Below, piece by piece: positions 34,400 through 36,046 of a DNA stretch of 36,046 nucleotides. The stretch covers positions 1 to 36,046 of the forward strand of contig NZ_AWFI01000005.1 in the NCBI RefSeq assembly GCF_000682775.1. Direction: 5' to 3'. How positions within the stretch are numbered: the stretch's first letter is position 1; every line of letters starts with the position of its first letter. The notes beneath the pieces were generated by a model. That model saw only the letters and a program-made list of their open reading frames with translations. It searched no databases and was not told where the DNA came from. The stretch comes from Hyphomonas sp. L-53-1-40. Lineage in GTDB: Bacteria > Pseudomonadota > Alphaproteobacteria > Caulobacterales > Hyphomonadaceae. The translations under genes were made by a program, and so were the position numbers.

Positions 34400-34418
34400 T
34401 GTGTCCGGCAGGGCCGAT

Positions 34419-34994
34419 CTACATTTCCCCGACGCCAAAATCGCGGCGGGCAGAAACGATCGTGACGACAACACCTGCCAGAACATCCAGCAAGGTCATC
34501 GACATCAGGATGAAGAAGGTCGATGTCGCAAAGTTCGGCAAGAGCAGGAACTGGATCAGGCAGACGATGAACAGGATCATCGAGACTGCGTGATTGATGA
34601 TCGTGGACGTGCCTGTCGAGGTCGACTTCAGGATTTCCAGAAACAGGAAGACCACGGCCAGCAAGAGGATCGCATCCCCTTTGGTGAGGATCCAGTCGAC
34701 GCCGGAAATCATCGGCAGACCGAGAAAACGGTCGTTCAACAATGACAGGATCGGCGCGGAATCCGCGCGAATGATCTCGCCGAATTCGTTTGCCATTTCC
34801 ACTGAACCGCCAAAACCGATGGCCAGAAGATTGTAGAGCGCTACCGGGATAACCAGCAGCGGGAAGATTCCGAAGATTGCGCGCATGAGATTCCCCTTCT
34901 CGGTTTTGCCGCCAGACCCGCCGTTTTCTTGACGCTTCTGTTCCCGTCTTGCGATAGCCGCACCTGCGACGGCCAATTTTGTTTCGCGATCCAT
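34419..34994 (-). CDS. integral membrane protein, hypothetical
   Basis: A 191-residue protein with a charged N-terminal cytoplasmic segment (about 1-35, Lys/Arg/Gln/Gly-rich) and four hydrophobic helices: about 38-62 (AIFGIFPLLVIPVALYNLLAIG), 106-124 (DAILLLAVVFLFLEILK), 132-153 (TIINHAVSMILFIVCLIQFLLL) and 158-180 (TSTFFILMSMTLLDVLAGVVVTIV). No catalytic motif or named family is recognised. The N-terminus MDRETKLAVAGAAIARREQK looks natural, but the ribosome binding site before ATG 34994 is weak. It stands alone between the terminator after phaR and the broken outer-membrane gene. A TTAA-N7-TTTA element lies about 28 bases upstream. Confidence 0.72.
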   Translation of the reverse strand: MDRETKLAVAGAAIARREQKRQENGGSGGKTEKGNLMRAIFGIFPLLVIPVALYNLLAIGFGGSVEMANEFGEIIRADSAPILSLLNDRFLGLPMISGVDWILTKGDAILLLAVVFLFLEILKSTSTGTSTIINHAVSMILFIVCLIQFLLLPNFATSTFFILMSMTLLDVLAGVVVTIVSARRDFGVGEM

Positions 34995-35021
34995 CGCGGA
35001 CTTACCCGTCCTTTGTCTGCA

Positions 35022-35036
35022 TTAAAATCACGTTTA
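35022..35036 (-). promoter_or_regulatory. CtrA-like half match upstream of the membrane gene
   Basis: Read on the + strand, TTAA-AATCACG-TTTA, one base from the TTAA-N7-TTAA CtrA box of Caulobacterales. It is placed where a promoter-proximal site would be for the minus-strand membrane gene. A second such element is at 35808-35822. With one mismatch each, chance is a real possibility. Confidence 0.25.
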
Positions 35037-35074
35037 CCGTAATGATCCGTCAGATGCGAGGGACTTCTGTGAGG

Positions 35075-35788
35075 TTAAAACCGTTGGGTCAGGAAAACGC
35101 GAAATGTTGCGTCAGTCGATCCAGAGGTCAGTCCAACCAGGGCGCTGGTCCGCAAAGTCAGGGACTCATTGAGGGGAAGCGAGGCAAAGGGGCCTGCCAG
35201 ATGGCTCTGTTGCGGCACGGGCAAGAGATCGTTTGCGGGGCCATAAGTGTTGTAAACTTCGGCGCCGATATCGACTCCGTCCTCCAGCCGCCGGCTGAGT
35301 TCCCCCCGCGTTTGCAGGAAGGTTCCAGATTCGCGACCTGATCCGGTCTGGATGCTTGCAATGATCGAAAACCGGGACCGCACTGTGTTGGTCAACTGCG
35401 CCTGATTCAGCCAGTGTAGCGCGACCTGGCCCGGGCGACCGCCATCCCGGAAGCGCGCGTCCAGCCGAAGACCGGATGCCCACCGCGCCCCGTCCGGGGT
35501 GATTTGCCAGCGCAACTCTCCCTGAACATAGTCGACATCAACCGCGCGGGCATCTGTCTTGCGTGCCTAGATCACGCCCCTCACGGCGACGCTCCCGGTC
35601 AGCGCGCGTTCAGCATGGATGCGCTGCGCGAGTCCCGACCTGTCCGGGCCATAAGCGGCCCGGTAACCGATCGAATGCGCGCCGTCCCTGATTTCAGGCG
35701 CGGAGATTCCACTTGTCAGCTGCGCGGCAGCAGGGCTGAGAAGCCAGACAATTGCGGGGCTGATGAGGATGAGGAGCAGGAAGCGCAT
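35075..35788 (-). pseudogene. outer-membrane beta-barrel-like gene interrupted by an in-frame TAG
   Basis: Two open frames that are exactly in register: codons 1-73 from ATG 35788 (signal peptide MRFLLLILISPAIVWLLSPA, then AAAQLTSG) end at TAG 35569-35567, and the reading frame then continues without another stop for 163 codons to 35075. The downstream part has alternating strands (SGLRLDARFRDG, RSRFSIIASIQTG, GTFLQTRGELSRRLEDG, LTLRTSALVGLTSG) and ends FRVFLTQRF, with the terminal Phe typical of outer-membrane barrels. Reading through, the product would be about 237 residues, a small beta barrel. One base change (for example CAG to TAG) explains the break. The coding character continues unchanged after the stop, so the lesion is recent, a sequencing error, or a suppressed codon. 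No specific barrel family is named. The ribosome binding site is weak. Confidence 0.72.
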
Positions 35789-35807
35789 CGCCCGTCTATG
35801 ATGTAAG

Positions 35808-35822
35808 TAAAAACGTCGTTAA
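35808..35822 (-). promoter_or_regulatory. CtrA-like half match upstream of the barrel gene
   Basis: On the minus strand TTAA-CGACGTT-TTTA, one base from TTAA-N7-TTAA. It lies about 20 bases before the ATG of the barrel gene. This is only a candidate; the same deviation occurs at 35022-35036. Confidence 0.25.
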
Positions 35823-35974
35823 AGATACGAAACTATGTATTTCTTTCGCTGCACCCGAAGCCGGCCTGGCGCGAACCATCCGGGTATCTCGTAGCCGGCC
35901 CCTCACAGAGCCGTCGGCGCAGCGGGCGCCGTGGCGCTCCGCCTGATGATTTTTAATGGCTACGGAATGGAGCG

Positions 35975-36046
35975 TTACCGCCCGCCGCGCCGGACAGGAA
36001 TTTCGGCGAGCACCCTCAAGGGGGCCCATGGTCCCGGGTCTTCGTT
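35975..36046 (-). CDS. possible C-terminal end of a minus-strand gene (partial)
   Basis: The minus-strand frame beginning at the last base reads 23 codons, including PWAPLRVLAEIPVRRGGR, and then TAA (35977-35975). The composition (hydrophobic strand followed by an Arg/Gly tail) is what the end of a real protein could look like, but it is too short to identify. The 186 bases between it and the barrel gene (35789-35974) are GC-rich, with no convincing open frame and with potential base pairing such as CGTAGCC (35890-35896) with GGCTACG (35958-35964). Confidence 0.3.
   Translation of the reverse strand, partial: NEDPGPWAPLRVLAEIPVRRGGR

Noticed and set aside
35931..35942. GTGGCGCTCCGC, identical to a stretch I recall from Escherichia coli 6S RNA
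   Set aside because: Only 12 bases agree, the flanking bases do not, and I could not fold the 5' and 3' ends into the long 6S rod; probably chance.
35991..36003. AGGAATTTCGG-like string resembling the 3' part of tmRNA
   Set aside because: No T-arm, CCA end or tag reading frame is present nearby on either strand.
35796..36029. 77-codon minus-strand frame at the window end
   Set aside because: Composition is Arg/Ala-rich without hydrophobic pattern, no ribosome binding site, and a competing frame (35975-36046) looks more natural.

Overview
The window reads as a chromosomal segment of an alphaproteobacterium, most likely in or near the Hyphomonadaceae/Caulobacterales. The pointers are a PhaR-type polyhydroxyalkanoate regulator, a bolA gene divergent from a J-domain gene, an NDUFA9-like gene next to uppP, the xerD / aroK-aroB / CorB-type transporter neighbourhood, and a motif matching the alphaproteobacterial general stress (EcfG) promoter. 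Composition is moderately GC-rich and even. I see no rRNA, tRNA, CRISPR array, insertion sequence, prophage or plasmid module. No gene-free stretch exceeds 300 bases.

Layout. 1-1611: the C-terminal part of an M20 amidohydrolase faces hisB. 1735-6717: an EAL/degenerate-GGDEF membrane protein on + is followed by a five-gene minus-strand block (2OG-Fe(II) oxygenase-like, HpcH/malyl-CoA-lyase-like, small secreted protein, NTF2-like, GNAT). 6871-8336: a Pmp3/YqaE stress membrane peptide with an EcfG-type promoter, a small membrane protein and xerD. 8377-12128: a 44-residue membrane microprotein, a 534-residue secreted helical protein and a DUF3604 lipoprotein sit between xerD and the shikimate genes. 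12224-15209: aroK, aroB and a CorB/CNNM-type transporter. 15189-20051: a secreted small protein, bolA, a J-domain protein, glpD, an NDUFA9-like protein and uppP. 20285-26276: gltD-gltB, closed by a strong terminator.

26313-34346 is a lipid and acyl-CoA region: DUF4349 lipoprotein, an unaccompanied biotin-dependent carboxyltransferase, an SCP2 carrier, a monoacylglycerol-lipase-like hydrolase, an acyl-CoA ligase, a zinc-free MDR reductase, acetoacetyl-CoA reductase (phaB) and the PHA regulator phaR. The genes could release, activate, carry and reduce acyl groups and route carbon toward polyhydroxybutyrate, but this is inferred from co-location only. 34419-36046: a four-helix membrane protein, an outer-membrane beta-barrel-like gene interrupted by one in-frame TAG, a non-coding GC-rich stretch and possibly the last 23 codons of another minus-strand gene.

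Most of the window is housekeeping or general metabolism. The items most worth following are the EcfG promoter on the Pmp3 gene, the TGC-N3-GCA palindromes between phaB and phaR, the unlisted microprotein overlapping its downstream gene, the terminator that abuts a ribosome binding site at 29338-29388, and the amber codon at 35567. I did not find convincing evidence of a wholly new defence, mobile or biosynthetic system.
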